From Eubacteriaceae bacterium (lineage in GTDB: Bacteria; Bacillota; Clostridia; Peptostreptococcales; Anaerovoracaceae), in assembly GCA_028727785.1 (NCBI GenBank), contig JAQYNQ010000073.1, forward strand, positions 1 to 55,833: a DNA stretch of 55,833 nucleotides, given 5' to 3'. The position numbers and the translations under genes are program-made. The notes under the pieces were generated by a model that ran no database searches, was not told the DNA's origin, and saw only the letters and a program-made list of their open reading frames with translations. The stretch's first letter is position 1; each line of letters opens with the position of its first letter. Positions 28,111 to 36,354 of the stretch are shown here, in pieces.

Positions 28111-29004
28111 TTACTGCTCGTTATTTTCGTCCGGTGCTTTCTTATTTTCTTCAGCAGGTACTTCAATGAAATCATCAACCTGAATTGGCTGTGGCTGGGA
28201 TGATCTTGCAACAAGATTTTCCGATGCCAGTTCATAAAATGCAGTGCAGCCTGTCTGAACATATACCATTGCAACAAGTAACGGAAGTGCTGAAACCAGG
28301 TCTATGAACACTAACACAAAAGAATTGATAAAAGCCGCTGATATTAATGCAAGAACAGTGGAAATAATTCCTGAACATATTCCTGCAGCGATATACCATC
28401 CAATATATGAAAGATTGAAAATAAATAATTTCATCTTATTTCCGGTCATGATTCTCTTTGACTCATCCAGACATTCTATTACACCTTTACTTGGATCATC
28501 TGCAAGAACGTAGAAAGCCTGACTATATCTGAATGCAGCGATGATTCCCGGAATGATGAACAACAGTGTCCAAAGGAATGTAAACAGTCCAATTAGAAGC
28601 ATTAGAGCTAAAGTCTTCAGATAATACTCAAAACCGTTAAAAACATATCCGGGTTTGATATCACCTTTTCTAAAAAAGGCCAGTAAAAAGCTGCACAGTC
28701 CTGCACTGAATGCACCTGAAAGAGCAAGTGAATACAGACTGGATATACCTGTGCTTACGTTAAACTCTCCATTTTCATAAGCTGTCATTATTTCTTCCGG
28801 TGTTTTCTCACTAAGCATGGATACTAAATCTACACTCTGCTGACCAAAGGAAAATGCCGCATCTATTACACTGGGCACTGTATTCATAAGCAGATAGAAT
28901 AGAAATATTCCGATAAAAACCTTCGACCAGTTGCCTTTCAGTGCTCTGCGTGCCAAGGCTCTGATTTCAGAAGATGTTTCTCTTACAATATTGCTGTTAT
29001 ACAT
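28111..29004 (-). CDS. DUF975 family integral membrane protein
   Basis: A 297-residue protein with about six transmembrane segments. SSEIRALARRALKGNWSKVF near the N-terminus is the DUF975 opening motif, and YSQAFYVLADDPSKGVIECLDESKRIMTGNK in the middle is the best conserved block of the family. The C-terminal tail is charged and rich in Glu, Lys and Pro. The family is common in Firmicutes and its function is unknown. AGGAGG lies ahead of the ATG. It is monocistronic and divergent from thiN. Confidence 0.87.
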   Translation of the reverse strand: MYNSNIVRETSSEIRALARRALKGNWSKVFIGIFLFYLLMNTVPSVIDAAFSFGQQSVDLVSMLSEKTPEEIMTAYENGEFNVSTGISSLYSLALSGAFSAGLCSFLLAFFRKGDIKPGYVFNGFEYYLKTLALMLLIGLFTFLWTLLFIIPGIIAAFRYSQAFYVLADDPSKGVIECLDESKRIMTGNKMKLFIFNLSYIGWYIAAGICSGIISTVLALISAAFINSFVLVFIDLVSALPLLVAMVYVQTGCTAFYELASENLVARSSQPQPIQVDDFIEVPAEENKKAPDENNEQ

Positions 29005-29040
29005 CTAAGCTTGCCTCCTAAATAAATTATTGATTAGTAT

Positions 29041-29068
29041 TTGAATAATTGCCATTACATTATATAAT
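29041..29068 (+). promoter_or_regulatory. Candidate promoter of thiN
   Basis: TTGAAT, 16 bases, perfect TATAAT, ending 37 bases before the thiN ATG. Confidence 0.55.
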
Positions 29069-29105
29069 ACAATCAGATATAATTCAACAATGTACAGGAG
29101 ATATC

Positions 29106-29729
29106 ATGACAAAGGCATTAATTATCACATCTTATGTAGAACATCCGGAGAATATAAATTTAAATCCAAAAGAATATGGTGCAATTATTTGTGCTGATGC
29201 AGGACTGCTTGTTGCAAACAGACTAGGTATAACTGCCACCCATCTCATTGGAGACTACGATTCTATGGAAATTCCCCAGAATCAGAACATAATAAAGCTT
29301 CCGATGGAAAAAGATATGACAGATACTGAAGCGGCACTTGACTTGGCACTTTCTGAAGGTTTCCATGATCTGACTGTAATTGGAGGACTTGGAGGTCGAT
29401 TTGATCATACTATGGGAAACATCGGCATGCTGGCTAAATTCGCTCCCCTAACATCCTCAATCTGCCTTTTAGACGGTCAGAATCTAGTGAGACTCATGCT
29501 ACCCGGTTCTATGAAGATTCCAAGAAATAATTATAAATATCTTGGTCTTATATCATATGGCGGTATCTGTCGCGGGTTAACTGTCAGCGGTGTAAAGTAC
29601 CCTCTAGATGGATTTGATCTCAAAAACGACACTTCCCTTGGCGTAAGTAATGAGATTCTAAAGGAGTATGCTGCTATTTCTTTTGATGAAGGACAGCTTC
29701 TGATAATTCAGACTAAAGACTTGATTTAA
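29106..29729 (+). CDS. thiN: Thiamine diphosphokinase
   Basis: A 207-residue thiamine pyrophosphokinase that transfers diphosphate from ATP to thiamine. Motifs are CADAGLLVANRLG, LIGDYDSM, PMEKDMTDTEAALDLAL and VIGGLGGRFDHTMGNI, the catalytic and nucleotide-binding blocks of the family. The C-terminal beta domain binds thiamine. ACAGGAG is 6 bases before the ATG at 29106. The longer reading from 29049 has no ribosome binding site. In many Clostridia this gene follows rpe/rsgA, but here it stands alone. Confidence 0.93.
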   Translation: MTKALIITSYVEHPENINLNPKEYGAIICADAGLLVANRLGITATHLIGDYDSMEIPQNQNIIKLPMEKDMTDTEAALDLALSEGFHDLTVIGGLGGRFDHTMGNIGMLAKFAPLTSSICLLDGQNLVRLMLPGSMKIPRNNYKYLGLISYGGICRGLTVSGVKYPLDGFDLKNDTSLGVSNEILKEYAAISFDEGQLLIIQTKDLI

Positions 29730-29749
29730 CTCGTATCAAATGATACAAT
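29721..29749 (+). promoter_or_regulatory. Promoter of crt with an embedded palindrome
   Basis: TTGATT, 17 bases, TACAAT. Between and into the -10 box lies GTATCA-AA-TGATAC (29733-29746), a perfect inverted repeat placed where a repressor would block RNA polymerase. The -35 box overlaps the thiN stop region. Confidence 0.6.
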
Positions 29750-29799
29750 TTTAACAAAGAATACCGGCTATGCCGTTATAGAAAAGGAGATTTCTAAAA

Positions 29800-30576
29800 A
29801 TGTACGAAAACATTAAATTTGAAGTAAACGAAGGTATCGGAACAGTTACAATTAACAGACCTAAAGCTATGAACGCTCTTAATATGGACGTTTTATCAGA
29901 ATTATTTGATGTGTTCACAAAGATTGAGTGTGATGACGAAGTTAAGGCTGTTATCGTTACAGGTGAGGGAAAAGCTTTCGTTGCAGGAGCTGACATTGCT
30001 CAGATGCACCAGTTGGATCCTATCGGCGGACGTAAAATGATGATGATGGGACATAAGGTTATGAACCTTATCGAAAGCATTGAAAAGCCGGTTATCGCAG
30101 CAGTTAACGGTTTTGCTCTTGGTGGCGGATGCGAACTGGCTATGGCATGCGATATCAGAATCGCTTCAGAAAAGGCAAAGTTTGGTCAGCCTGAAGTTGG
30201 TCTGGGAATCATTCCTGGATTTGGTGGAACTCAGAGACTTCCTAGATTAGTAGGAAAAGGAATGGCAAAGTACTTAATCATGTCAGCTGAAATGATTGGC
30301 GCTGAAGAAGCTTACAGAATTGGCCTTTGCGAAAAGGTTGCAGCTCCTGAAGACTTAATTGCTGAAGCTGAAAAGCTGGCTAAGACAATTGCTTCCAAGG
30401 CTCCTATCGCTGTAGGAACTGCTAAGACTGCTATCAACAATGGCTATGACATGGATATGAAGTCAGCAAGCAAATTTGAAATTGAAACATTTACAGCTGC
30501 ATTCAGTTCAGAAGATAAAACTGAAGGAATGGGTGCATTCCTTGAAAAGAGAGCCCCTGAATTCAAGAACAGATAA
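29800..30576 (+). CDS. crt: Enoyl-CoA hydratase / 3-hydroxybutyryl-CoA dehydratase (crotonase)
   Basis: A 258-residue crotonase-fold enzyme. AFVAGADIAQM and NGFALGGGCELAMACD form the oxyanion hole, and the two acid-base glutamates are present (in GGGCELAMACD and in FGQPEVGLGIIPGFGGTQRLPRLVG). This is the short-chain form that interconverts crotonyl-CoA and 3-hydroxybutyryl-CoA in butyrate or amino-acid fermentation. The usual partners (thl, hbd, bcd, etfAB) are not in this window, so the gene is isolated behind its own promoter. AAAGGAG precedes the ATG. Confidence 0.93.
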   Translation: MYENIKFEVNEGIGTVTINRPKAMNALNMDVLSELFDVFTKIECDDEVKAVIVTGEGKAFVAGADIAQMHQLDPIGGRKMMMMGHKVMNLIESIEKPVIAAVNGFALGGGCELAMACDIRIASEKAKFGQPEVGLGIIPGFGGTQRLPRLVGKGMAKYLIMSAEMIGAEEAYRIGLCEKVAAPEDLIAEAEKLAKTIASKAPIAVGTAKTAINNGYDMDMKSASKFEIETFTAAFSSEDKTEGMGAFLEKRAPEFKNR

Positions 30577-30598
30577 TAACAAGGTATTAATTAAAAAA

Positions 30599-30629
30599 AG
30601 GGCAGAACCAGTAATAAGGTCTCTGCCCT
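30599..30629. terminator. Bidirectional terminator between crt and the cupin gene
   Basis: AGGGCAGA pairs with TCTGCCCT, with ACC/GGT extending the stem, flanked by A7 on the left and ATTTATTT on the right. It serves both converging genes. Confidence 0.85.
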
Positions 30630-30647
30630 ATTTATTTGGCGAAATAT

Positions 30648-30995
30648 TTAGGCTTTCATGATAAGAGCTAAAAGAATCAGGTCTTTATCTGTGCAGTTTT
30701 CTACACCATGTGTGCTGTCTTTTCTGCACAGATTCATGCCGCCTTCTTCAACCTGAATAACCTCATCCCCGTCAGTTACAGTTGCTGTTCCCGCAAGAAC
30801 ATAAAATGCCTCAAATTCATCTCTGTGAGTATGTACTCCAATTGAGCATCCTGGAGGAATAACCAGTTTGCTGAACAGTCTTCCGTGGTCATAAGCCTCT
30901 TCAGGTAAAAGCCAGTCATGAAAACATATTGTGCCTTTCCCTCCCATAGCATTTGTTACTTCTCTTACGCTTACTTCTTCTTTTGTTCTGATCAT
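30648..30995 (-). CDS. Small cupin-domain protein
   Basis: A 115-residue single-domain cupin. The two metal-binding motifs can be seen: GCSIGVHTHRDEFEAFYVLAG (two His and a Glu) and the second motif with HGVENCTDKDLILLALI. The product is cytoplasmic. Small cupins of this type may be isomerases, dioxygenases or sensors, and nothing here tells which. GAGGTCAATTAC precedes the ATG. It lies 37 bases downstream of the HTH membrane protein start side and may share its transcript. Confidence 0.87.
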   Translation of the reverse strand: MIRTKEEVSVREVTNAMGGKGTICFHDWLLPEEAYDHGRLFSKLVIPPGCSIGVHTHRDEFEAFYVLAGTATVTDGDEVIQVEEGGMNLCRKDSTHGVENCTDKDLILLALIMKA

Positions 30996-31031
30996 GTAAT
31001 TGACCTCCTCTTAAACTACACATACTAACGT

Positions 31032-32024
31032 CTATCTCTTAGGGTAATACTTAAATCTTATAATTGCTGATAAAGCTACAAAGAGAACACCTGCTACAGG
31101 CCATACTATCCAGGTGAAATCCCATCGCATAGTCCATAAACTCCATCCCAGATAAATAGCTGTTACCAGACACCAGTAAGCAGTTGACAATGCACCTGTT
31201 TTTCTTTTTATTCTCTTTTCATCTTTAGTGTATTCGCCTTCCTGAAGAAGTGTATCAAAACTTCCTTTTATCATTCCTACACGAATCAGAATATTTACTC
31301 CTGCTGCAATAAGAAGAAGTAATAATGATGTGAAACAGCCGCATACCCAGTCAGGTGCTTCCATTAAACCAACTACAAGAAGCGGTACACATGCAAGTAT
31401 GCAGAGAACTACACCTGTTACTGTTCCTCGAGTGAATGTTCCTTCATAAGCATCTCTCTGTTCTTTAACAGCATATTCAATACCGGGATCAAGTTCAAAG
31501 TTGTCTTTTTCAAGGTGTTCCATTCGACTTGAACGAACACCGCACATGATAAACAATGCTACAGCGACAGCAATCATTACAAACAGGAAAACAAGTCCCA
31601 GACCGGCCGCAGCATTTTCTGTAATACCGAAGATATTAGCCTCTGACAGAGATGCTAAAAGAATCAGAACTGTAGGACATATTATGCACATAAAAGTGGC
31701 ATTTGCAATAATAGGTGCAGTCTGACTTTTCATGTCAAGGAAATTTTCCGCTTCACTGCGTGAAACCTGTCGGATCATTCTGTCTTTTTCATATATATTA
31801 TCATCGTTCTCAATCCGATTACCATTGCCCTCTTCCTTCAGAAGATAATCTGTACTAACGCCAAATAATTCTGACAGTTGTATTATTCTCTGAATATCAG
31901 GAGTTGAACCTGCACTTTCCCACTTGGACACAGCCTGTCTGGATAATCCCAGCTTTTCAGCAAGTTCTTCCTGAGACCAGCCTTTCTTTTTTCTTTCATC
32001 TGTAATCTTGTCTGCTAATTTCAT
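31032..32024 (-). CDS. Membrane-anchored XRE-type HTH regulator
   Basis: A 330-residue protein. The N-terminal Cro/C1 helix-turn-helix (LADKITDERKKKGWSQEELAEKLGLSRQAVSKWE) occupies residues 2-60. The rest holds about six hydrophobic helices starting near residue 105, so the DNA-binding domain is tethered to the membrane. Such proteins are common in Firmicutes and usually regulate neighbouring or own genes, but the signal is unknown. GAGGAGG lies before the ATG at 32024. An upstream in-frame ATG at 32048 overlaps that site and is not preferred. Confidence 0.87.
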   Translation of the reverse strand: MKLADKITDERKKKGWSQEELAEKLGLSRQAVSKWESAGSTPDIQRIIQLSELFGVSTDYLLKEEGNGNRIENDDNIYEKDRMIRQVSRSEAENFLDMKSQTAPIIANATFMCIICPTVLILLASLSEANIFGITENAAAGLGLVFLFVMIAVAVALFIMCGVRSSRMEHLEKDNFELDPGIEYAVKEQRDAYEGTFTRGTVTGVVLCILACVPLLVVGLMEAPDWVCGCFTSLLLLLIAAGVNILIRVGMIKGSFDTLLQEGEYTKDEKRIKRKTGALSTAYWCLVTAIYLGWSLWTMRWDFTWIVWPVAGVLFVALSAIIRFKYYPKR

Positions 32025-32147
32025 TTCTGTATCCTCCTCATATATCAATTATACGCCTTTTCTTGCTATGAGTATAGGGCATTTATCGGTTGCGTACCAC
32101 CAAACAGGCCTTTCAATCTGTCAAACAGCGGTTGCATTTTAAAAAAA

Positions 32148-32171
32148 CCGATGGTCTAACTGACACATCGG
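32148..32171 (-). terminator. Intrinsic terminator of the antiporter gene
   Basis: CCGATG pairs with CATCGG, extended by GTC/GAC, followed on the minus strand by T7 (32141-32147). Confidence 0.85.
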
Positions 32172-32189
32172 CTTTATAAAATCCTTTCC

Positions 32190-33494
32190 TTAAATAAGAG
32201 GTGCAAGAAGTACTGCACATACGGCAATAGGAATGTTGTACAAAATTGCTGTAGGAACACATGTATCCCAGATGTGGTCATGCTGTCCGTCAGCATTAAG
32301 ACCTGCAGTAGGTCCAAGGGTTGTATCTGATGCCGGTGAACCTGCATCTCCCAAAGCAGCAGCTGCTGCAATAAGAATAACCGTTCCTCCAACACTGAAT
32401 CCCATACTTGCACAAAGTGGAACATATAGTACAGCAAGTACAGGAATTGTTCCAAAAGATGAACCGATACCCATTGTAATTACCAGACCGATAAGCATCA
32501 TAACTACACCGGCAATTATTTTGCTTCCGCCCATAATTCCAAGAGACGCTTCTACAAGCTCCTGAACAGCTCCTGTTTCATTCATTACATTTGCATAACC
32601 GGAAGCAATGAGCATTACGAATGCAATTAAACCCATAATGCTAAGACCGCCTGCAATAACTTTATCTAAATCTTTCTTTTTAATTGCACCAAATACTACC
32701 ATAATTATAATGCCTGTTAATGCACCTAATGGCAGTGAATCTGTAATAAGGTTAATAACAAGAGTACCAATTGCTGCAATTAATGTAATCCAGTGTGCTG
32801 GTTTCATTTTCAGTTCTTCAGCTGATGCTTCCACACCTGCAATTTCCAGATTCTGATATTCTCTAGGCTTTCTGAAAATAAAGAATGCGATGAACAGACC
32901 GATTGCCATTGAAGCACCGATTGGCCATGTATAATGCCATACATCCCCTTGCGCAACTGTCATACCATTTGCTGCAAGGTTATCTGAAATAAGACCCTGG
33001 AAAATCCATCCGAATCCAAATGGAAGTGCAATATAAGGTGCTTTCAGACCAAAAGCAAGAGAACATGCAGCCGCTCTTCTGTCAAGCTTCAGATTATTCA
33101 TAACAGGGAGTAAAGCAGGAATCAGAATAGGAATAAATGCGATGTGCACCGGAATAATATTCTGTGAGCAGCATGCAATTAAAGCCAGTGTAATTAATAA
33201 TGCAAGACGCTTTTTTCCTAAAAGATGTGATATCTTCTGTGATAATATTTCTGTTATACCTGTATAAGCCATACCTGCTGCTAAAACCCCAAGCAGCACA
33301 TAGCTTAATGCAGTCTGACCATTGCCGCCCATTCCACTAATAAGAACCTCTATCGTTCCTGTAATGCCCATTCCGGACATAACACCTGCCACCATAGCAG
33401 AAATAATAAGTGACAGCATTACGTTAATCTTAAGCAGGCAAAGAATAATCAGCACTGTTACACCGATTAAAATTGGGTTTAATAGAATACCCAT
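32190..33494 (-). CDS. Na+/H+ antiporter family protein (NhaC/YuiF-like)
   Basis: A 434-residue membrane protein with about eleven helices. The N-terminal GILLNPILIGVTVLIILCLL and the central GIGSSFGTIPVLAVLYVPLC and AALGDAGSPASDTTLGPTAGL resemble the Na_H_antiport_2 (YuiF-type) family within the ion transporter superfamily. Substrate could be Na+/H+ or an organic acid/cation exchange. AGAGGAG fixes the ATG at 33494. An upstream in-frame ATG at 33551 falls in a structured leader. The leader with promoter, hairpin plus U7 and short ORF suggests regulated read-through. Confidence 0.85.
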   Translation of the reverse strand: MGILLNPILIGVTVLIILCLLKINVMLSLIISAMVAGVMSGMGITGTIEVLISGMGGNGQTALSYVLLGVLAAGMAYTGITEILSQKISHLLGKKRLALLITLALIACCSQNIIPVHIAFIPILIPALLPVMNNLKLDRRAAACSLAFGLKAPYIALPFGFGWIFQGLISDNLAANGMTVAQGDVWHYTWPIGASMAIGLFIAFFIFRKPREYQNLEIAGVEASAEELKMKPAHWITLIAAIGTLVINLITDSLPLGALTGIIIMVVFGAIKKKDLDKVIAGGLSIMGLIAFVMLIASGYANVMNETGAVQELVEASLGIMGGSKIIAGVVMMLIGLVITMGIGSSFGTIPVLAVLYVPLCASMGFSVGGTVILIAAAAALGDAGSPASDTTLGPTAGLNADGQHDHIWDTCVPTAILYNIPIAVCAVLLAPLI

Positions 33495-33522
33495 TGAATC
33501 AACTCCTCTCAATCCAAAATAA

Positions 33523-33564
33523 CTAAATGTGAGCAAAAAAAGATAGCACATATGCGATTGTCAT
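33523..33564 (-). CDS. Candidate 13-codon leader peptide ahead of the antiporter gene
   Basis: GAGG lies 4 bases before an ATG that opens a 13-residue frame (MTIAYVLSFFAHI) ending at a TAG, 28 bases before the antiporter ATG. The frame covers the whole 3' arm and U-tract of the leader hairpin, the arrangement of translation-dependent attenuators. It is too short for any homology-based call. The reality of translation is an inference. Confidence 0.4.
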   Translation of the reverse strand: MTIAYVLSFFAHI

Positions 33565-33608
33565 AATTCCTCGTCTATCCATCTAAGAAATCGCAATAAT
33601 GTGTTATC
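33535..33608 (-). promoter_or_regulatory. Leader hairpin with U7: candidate transcription attenuator
   Basis: On the minus strand an 18-20 base arm (33589-33608) pairs with 33542-33559: GATA, CACAT and GCGATT match in both arms with small interruptions. Seven Us (33535-33541) follow directly, so it has the form of an intrinsic terminator about 50 bases upstream of the antiporter ATG, in the same transcript. The 29-base loop contains the ribosome binding site and start of the 13-codon ORF. Confidence 0.6.
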
Positions 33609-33626
33609 ACTTTATCATACTGCATT

Positions 33627-33655
33627 ACTATACTTTAAAAGTCGGAAATTGTCAA
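33627..33655 (-). promoter_or_regulatory. Sigma-A promoter of the antiporter leader
   Basis: Perfect TTGACA, 17 bases, TATAGT on the minus strand. The predicted start is near 33620, about 12 bases before the 5' arm of the leader hairpin, giving a leader of about 125 bases. Confidence 0.8.
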
Positions 33656-33708
33656 CACTTTACAAAACATTTTGCATACATTTATACATATATTTTGTTT
33701 ATTTAAAA

Positions 33709-33741
33709 AAACCGCACCGAAGTTTATCTCCGATGCGGTTT
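33709..33741 (-). terminator. Intrinsic terminator of pnp
   Basis: On the minus strand AACCGCATCG pairs with CGGTGCGGTT (one G-T pair), followed by T7. It starts about 20 bases after the pnp stop and separates pnp from the antiporter promoter. Confidence 0.88.
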
Positions 33742-33762
33742 TTTCAACATATTCTTTTTTTA

Positions 33763-35871
33763 TTACAGTAATTCTTTTCTTGAAAGATTGATTCTGTTCT
33801 GGCTGTCGATTTCAGTAACCTTAACCTTTACAACATCACCGATGTTCATTACATCTTCAACCTTTTCAACTCTTTCCTTAGCCATCTTGGAAATGTGAAG
33901 AAGACCTTCCTTGCCAGGTAAGATTTCGATAAATGCACCGAAGTTCATAATTCTCTGAACAGTTCCTTCGTAAACTTCACCAACTTCTACTTCCTTAGTC
34001 AGAAGTTCAATCTGTTTCTTTGCAGCTTCAGCACCTTCAAGGTCAGCACTGTAAATGCTGATAAGGCCAGGATCATCCTCTGAAATGTCAATCTTAACAC
34101 CTGTTTCATCAACAATCTTATTGATTGTCTTTCCACCAGGTCCGATAACGATTCTGATCTTGTCAGGATCGATTCTCATTGTAATGCTTCTTGGAGCATA
34201 TTTGGACATTTCTTCTCTAGGTGCAGGAATTTCATCAAGCATTTCAGCCATAATATGCATTCTTCCTGCTCTAGCCTGTTCCAATGCTCTTTCAAGGATT
34301 TCTCTTGAAAGACCGTGAACTTTGATGTCCATCTGGATAGCAGTAACACCAACTTCAGTACCGGTTACCTTAAAGTCCATATCGCCCAGGAAGTCTTCCA
34401 TACCCTGAATATCAGAAAGGATAGCCATCTTGCTACTTCCATCGTCTTCAACTCTCTCGATAAGACCCATAGCGATACCGGCAACAGGTCTCTTAATCGG
34501 AACACCTGCATCCATTAGAGCAAGACATGAACCACAAGTTGAACCCATTGATGTTGAACCATTCGAAGATAATACTTCTGATACAACTCTAATAGCATAA
34601 GGGAATTCTTCCACGCTTGGAAGTACCGGAAGTAATGCTCTTTCAGCAAGAGCTCCGTGTCCGATTTCTCTTCTTCCCGGACTTCTTGCAGCCTTAGCTT
34701 CACCTACAGAATATCCAGGGAAGTTGTAGTGGTGCATGTATCTCTTTTCAGTCTGCTCTGAAATACCATCGATAACCTGTGCTTCGCTTGCAGGAGCAAG
34801 TGTACATGCTGAAAGAACCTGAGTCTGTCCTCTCTTGAATAGTCCACTTCCGTGTACTCTTGGAAGTAACTGAGTTTCACACCAGATAGGTCTGATTTCG
34901 TCAAGCTTTCTGTTGTCTGGTCTGATTCCTTCGTCGAGAATCATTGCACGAACAGATTCCTTTGTGATATTGTAAAGAACATTTGCAATGTCCTTTTCAT
35001 TTTCCGGATAAATGTCAGCGAAGTGTTCCTTAGTCTCAATTTCTACTGCATCCATGTTATCAAGTCTTTCCTGCTTGTCTACAGTCTTGATAGCTTCCTT
35101 CATTTTGTCAACTGCATAAGCTCTTACAGCTGCATCAATGTCTTCCGGAATTTTATACAGCTCAATGTCAGCCTTTTCCTTGCCTACTTCTGCAACAATT
35201 GCGTCGATAAATTCAACAATCTTCTTAATTTCTTCATGTGCAAATAGAATAGCATCAAGCATAACATTTTCAGGAACTTCATTTGCTCCTGCTTCAACCA
35301 TCATTATAGCTTCTTTTGTACCTGCTACAGTCAGGTTCATATCTGATTTAGCTCTCTGTTCTAAAGTTGGGTTGATAATAAATTCGCCGTCAATCATACC
35401 TACACGAACTGAACCTGTAGGTCCCTCCCACGGAATATCTGAAGTTGCAAGAGCAACTGATGATCCAATCATGGCCATAATATCAGTTTCACAGTCAGGG
35501 TCAACTGACATTACAGTAGCAACAACTACTACATCATTGTAATATCCCTTTGGGAATAACGGTCTAAGAGGTCTGTCCATAAGTCTGGAGCAAAGGATTG
35601 CTCTTTCGCTTGGTCTGCCCTCTCTTTTAATAAATCCTCCCGGAATCTTTCCTGCTGCATACATTCTTTCTTCATAGTCGCAGCTTAGCGGGAAGAAATC
35701 AACGTCAGGTCTTGGTGCCTTAGAAGCACATGCAGTGACGTTAACTACGGATTCACCGTATCTAACCATTACCTGTCCATTGGCCTGTTCACAAACCTTA
35801 CCGATTTCTAATTCTAATAATCTTCCGCCGATTGCAGTTCTAAATGTTCTGTAATCTGTAAATCTTGCCAT
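33763..35871 (-). CDS. pnp: Polyribonucleotide nucleotidyltransferase (PNPase)
   Basis: A 702-residue PNPase. Two RNase PH-like domains (first from about residue 10, second from about 310 with [15 protein letters not shown]) flank a helical domain. The active-site [16 protein letters not shown] is in the second. A KH domain ([20 protein letters not shown]) and S1 domain ([26 protein letters not shown]) end the protein. It is a phosphorolytic 3'-to-5' exoribonuclease in mRNA turnover. AAGGAG precedes the ATG. It follows rpsO by 102 bases, the conserved order. Confidence 0.98.
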   Translation of the reverse strand: MARFTDYRTFRTAIGGRLLELEIGKVCEQANGQVMVRYGESVVNVTACASKAPRPDVDFFPLSCDYEERMYAAGKIPGGFIKREGRPSERAILCSRLMDRPLRPLFPKGYYNDVVVVATVMSVDPDCETDIMAMIGSSVALATSDIPWEGPTGSVRVGMIDGEFIINPTLEQRAKSDMNLTVAGTKEAIMMVEAGANEVPENVMLDAILFAHEEIKKIVEFIDAIVAEVGKEKADIELYKIPEDIDAAVRAYAVDKMKEAIKTVDKQERLDNMDAVEIETKEHFADIYPENEKDIANVLYNITKESVRAMILDEGIRPDNRKLDEIRPIWCETQLLPRVHGSGLFKRGQTQVLSACTLAPASEAQVIDGISEQTEKRYMHHYNFPGYSVGEAKAARSPGRREIGHGALAERALLPVLPSVEEFPYAIRVVSEVLSSNGSTSMGSTCGSCLALMDAGVPIKRPVAGIAMGLIERVEDDGSSKMAILSDIQGMEDFLGDMDFKVTGTEVGVTAIQMDIKVHGLSREILERALEQARAGRMHIMAEMLDEIPAPREEMSKYAPRSITMRIDPDKIRIVIGPGGKTINKIVDETGVKIDISEDDPGLISIYSADLEGAEAAKKQIELLTKEVEVGEVYEGTVQRIMNFGAFIEILPGKEGLLHISKMAKERVEKVEDVMNIGDVVKVKVTEIDSQNRINLSRKELL

Positions 35872-35934
35872 TAATAAACAACTCCTTCCTGTTTATTCGT
35901 CTCTCCTTGGCGTTAAACTTTTGCATAAAATTAA

Positions 35935-35957
35935 TGGCGAGACAATACGCCTCGCCA
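35935..35957 (-). terminator. Stem-loop between rpsO and pnp
   Basis: TGGCGAG and CTCGCCA form a 7-bp stem with a 9-base loop, followed on the minus strand by ATTAATTTTATG. It may act as a weak terminator or as a processing site, which in other bacteria lies exactly here. Confidence 0.6.
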
Positions 35958-35973
35958 AAACTTTCAGTATAAA

Positions 35974-36240
35974 CTACTTTCTTAATCCTAAACGAGCAAT
36001 AAGATTTCTGTATCTTTCAAGATCATTGTCCTTTAGGTACTTAAGAAGGTTTCTTCTCTGTCCAACCATCTTTAAAAGACCTCTTCGTGAGTGGTGGTCC
36101 TTCTTGTGAACCTTTAAGTGTTCGTTTAGATCGTTGATTCTAGCTGTCAGAATAGCAACCTGAACTTCAGGAGAACCAGTATCTCCTTCTTTAGTAGCAT
36201 ATTCTTTAATAATAGCTGTTTTCATTTCCTTAGTGATCAT
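35974..36240 (-). CDS. rpsO: 30S ribosomal protein S15
   Basis: An 88-residue S15 with the family core [37 protein letters not shown] and the C-terminal [12 protein letters not shown]. It binds the 16S rRNA three-way junction early in 30S assembly. AAAGGAGAG precedes the ATG. It has its own promoter and a structured leader, and it lies between ribF and pnp as in most Firmicutes. Confidence 0.98.
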   Translation of the reverse strand: MITKEMKTAIIKEYATKEGDTGSPEVQVAILTARINDLNEHLKVHKKDHHSRRGLLKMVGQRRNLLKYLKDNDLERYRNLIARLGLRK

Positions 36241-36265
36241 TTTATCTCTCCTTTTCTTATATACG

Positions 36266-36309
36266 CTCTTACTGAGTTAAGGTTGGAGTATCCATTAACT
36301 AGGTAAGAG
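36266..36309 (-). promoter_or_regulatory. Structured leader of rpsO, candidate S15 autoregulatory element
   Basis: The transcript begins with CUCUUAC that pairs with GUAAGAG 30 bases later. Inside, GUUAA pairs with UUAAC across symmetric 3-base internal loops, and UGGA/UCCA closes a small tip. The structure ends 25 bases before the ribosome binding site. S15 represses its own mRNA through diverse leader structures in several phyla, so this is a natural candidate. The match to a known class is not claimed. Confidence 0.45.
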
Positions 36310-36325
36310 TAAACTCAACTTAATT

Positions 36326-36354
36326 AATATAACATAGATTTATTTATAATGCAA
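36326..36354 (-). promoter_or_regulatory. Promoter of rpsO
   Basis: TTGCAT, 17 bases, TATATT on the minus strand. The -35 box lies inside the last codons of ribF, so rpsO-pnp can be transcribed apart from the nusA operon. Confidence 0.65.
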
